Shown piece after piece: positions 5,760 through 6,703 of a stretch of 6,703 nucleotides of DNA. A program made the position numbers and the translations under genes. Source of the DNA: an uncultured Roseateles sp. (GTDB taxonomy: Bacteria > Pseudomonadota > Gammaproteobacteria > Burkholderiales > Burkholderiaceae); assembly GCA_946886855.1 (NCBI GenBank), contig CAMPJJ010000182.1, positions 1 to 6,703 on the forward strand, read 5' to 3'. The notes beneath the pieces were generated by a model. It did not search any database. It was not told the DNA's origin and saw only the letters and a program-made list of their open reading frames with translations. How positions within the stretch are numbered: position 1 is the stretch's first letter; every line of letters starts with the position of its first letter.

Positions 5760-6703
5760 CGCCTTCTCCGCCCGCCGGCCTCGCGCCGCCGGGTGGGCGC
5801 CTCGCCGCGTGTCTCCAGCGCCAGCGACTCCCGCACCGCATCGACGGCGAACTGCGGCGAATCCTTCTTCGCGAACACCGCCAGCGCGCGCTCCGCCGGC
5901 GCATGCGCGGTGCCGACCGCGTCGCCGCCGGCACTGCGCTCCAGCTCGGACACCATCCGCGCGATGCGATCGCCGAGCGGCTCGTTGCTGAGCTTCTCGC
6001 GGAAGCGTTCCACCATCAGGGGGAAGGCCAGCGGCGTGGGCTTTTTCAGCGCGTGGATCTGGAGCGTCTGCTGACCCATGCGTTCCAGCGCGGCCGCCAG
6101 CTGACGCACGTCGAGCTCCTGGGTCAGCAGTTCCTGCTCCGCCTGCGCCAGCAGCCGGTTGCCCGGATCGTGCTGCTGGAAGACCTCGAAGAACAGCGTC
6201 GCCGAGGCCTGCAGCTGCCGGTTGCTGCGGCGCTCGCCGGGATGGCTCTGGAAGATCAGGCCGGCGATGCGCGCGATCTCGCGGAAGCGTCGCCGCGCGA
6301 GCTCGGTGGCGTTCAGGCTCGCCAGGACCTCGCGCAGCAGCGTCTCCATCGGCGGCAGCGCCAGCAGGCCCGGCAGCCGCTGCGCCCAGTCGATCGGCTT
6401 GGCGCTGAGCAGCTCGATGCCGTAGTCGTTCAGCGCGATCGAGAAGGTGCCGGTCTCCGGCTGCGCCGCGCGCCACGCGATCAGTCCGGCCAGGCCCAGA
6501 TGCACCTGCCGGCCGGCGAAGGGATGGAGGAAGAGGTGCCAGCCCTCGCGCGACTTGAGCGTCTCCGCCAGCAGCACGTCCGGGCCCGGCATGCCGGACC
6601 AGCGCCGCTGGATGTCGATCAGCGGCTTCACGCACTGCATCTCGGGGGAGTCGAAGCGGCCGGCGTCGGCCGCGGCGAACTCGCGCAGCACCGCGTCGGC
6701 CAG
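5756..6703 (-). CDS. Ligase-associated DEXH-box (Lhr-like) helicase, C-terminal part
   Basis: The last 315 residues of a helicase whose start lies beyond the right edge; the frame runs unbroken to base 6703. The fragment corresponds to the DEAD/H-associated C-terminal region of Lhr-type helicases. Recognisable stretches are FAAADAGRFDSPEM near its beginning, SREGWHLFLHPFAGRQVHLGL, FSIALNDYGIELLS, and the region around IARIAGLIFQSHPGERRSNRQLQAS. The ATPase motifs are outside the window. Family members unwind or translocate on nucleic acid and are encoded with an ATP-dependent DNA ligase. The C-terminal tail is weakly conserved in appearance and ends in a basic run (TRRREAGGRRRR). The stop overlaps the pdeM start by 4 bases, so the two are likely co-transcribed and translationally coupled. 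Confidence 0.92.
   Translation of the reverse strand: MADAVLREFAAADAGRFDSPEMQCVKPLIDIQRRWSGMPGPDVLLAETLKSREGWHLFLHPFAGRQVHLGLAGLIAWRAAQPETGTFSIALNDYGIELLSAKPIDWAQRLPGLLALPPMETLLREVLASLNATELARRRFREIARIAGLIFQSHPGERRSNRQLQASATLFFEVFQQHDPGNRLLAQAEQELLTQELDVRQLAAALERMGQQTLQIHALKKPTPLAFPLMVERFREKLSNEPLGDRIARMVSELERSAGGDAVGTAHAPAERALAVFAKKDSPQFAVDAVRESLALETRGEAPTRRREAGGRRRR
5766..5769 (-). promoter_or_regulatory. Ribosome binding site of pdeM
   Basis: Read on the - strand, GGAG lies six bases before the ATG at 5759, within the last codons of the helicase gene. It decides the pdeM start, since the same frame is open for hundreds of bases upstream. Confidence 0.75.

Noticed and set aside
5760..6635. 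Upstream extension of the pdeM reading frame on the - strand
   Set aside because: It is a shadow of the helicase gene. The ATG at 5759 has a ribosome binding site and PdeM has its usual length from there.

Overview
The window is very GC-rich (codon third positions are almost all G or C) and densely packed. It encodes six genes and no RNA gene, insertion sequence or CRISPR array that I can recognise. Codon use, protein types and the ligase-associated repair genes fit a Pseudomonadota chromosome, most likely Burkholderiales (Roseateles/Mitsuaria-like). That placement is inferred from remembered family resemblance, not from a search.

Layout from left to right. (1) On the + strand, an ABC transporter of the SbmA/BacA/YddA-like type, with permease and ATPase fused, is open at the left edge and ends at 1844. 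(2) An MgtC/SapB-family membrane protein (1841-2488) overlaps it by 4 bases (ATGA) and has a strong ribosome binding site inside the transporter gene, so the two form a translationally coupled pair. (3) On the - strand, a 733-residue uncharacterised protein (4595 to 2394) has an N-terminal EF-hand loop, a Gly/Ala-rich linker and two C-terminal membrane segments. It runs into the mgtC-like gene tail to tail, and the two share 95 bases of coding sequence. (4) A 194-base divergent intergenic region (4596-4789) holds two inverted repeats and a weak candidate promoter. (5) A 78-residue hypothetical protein lies on the + strand (4790-5026). (6) On the - strand, pdeM (5759 to 5055) follows, overlapped by 4 bases, the C-terminal part of a ligase-associated DEXH-box helicase that continues past the right edge.

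How the genes relate. The helicase-pdeM pair is the end of the known ligase-associated DNA-repair cluster (exonuclease, ATP-dependent ligase, Lhr-like helicase, phosphoesterase), so the ligase and exonuclease genes are expected just beyond the right edge. The transporter and MgtC-like genes form a separate envelope-function operon. The EF-hand protein and the 78-residue protein are divergently transcribed and are the least understood part of the window. I see no convincing new multi-gene defence or mobile system. The best candidates for new biology are the EF-hand membrane protein, its structured leader and its long convergent overlap with the MgtC-like gene.
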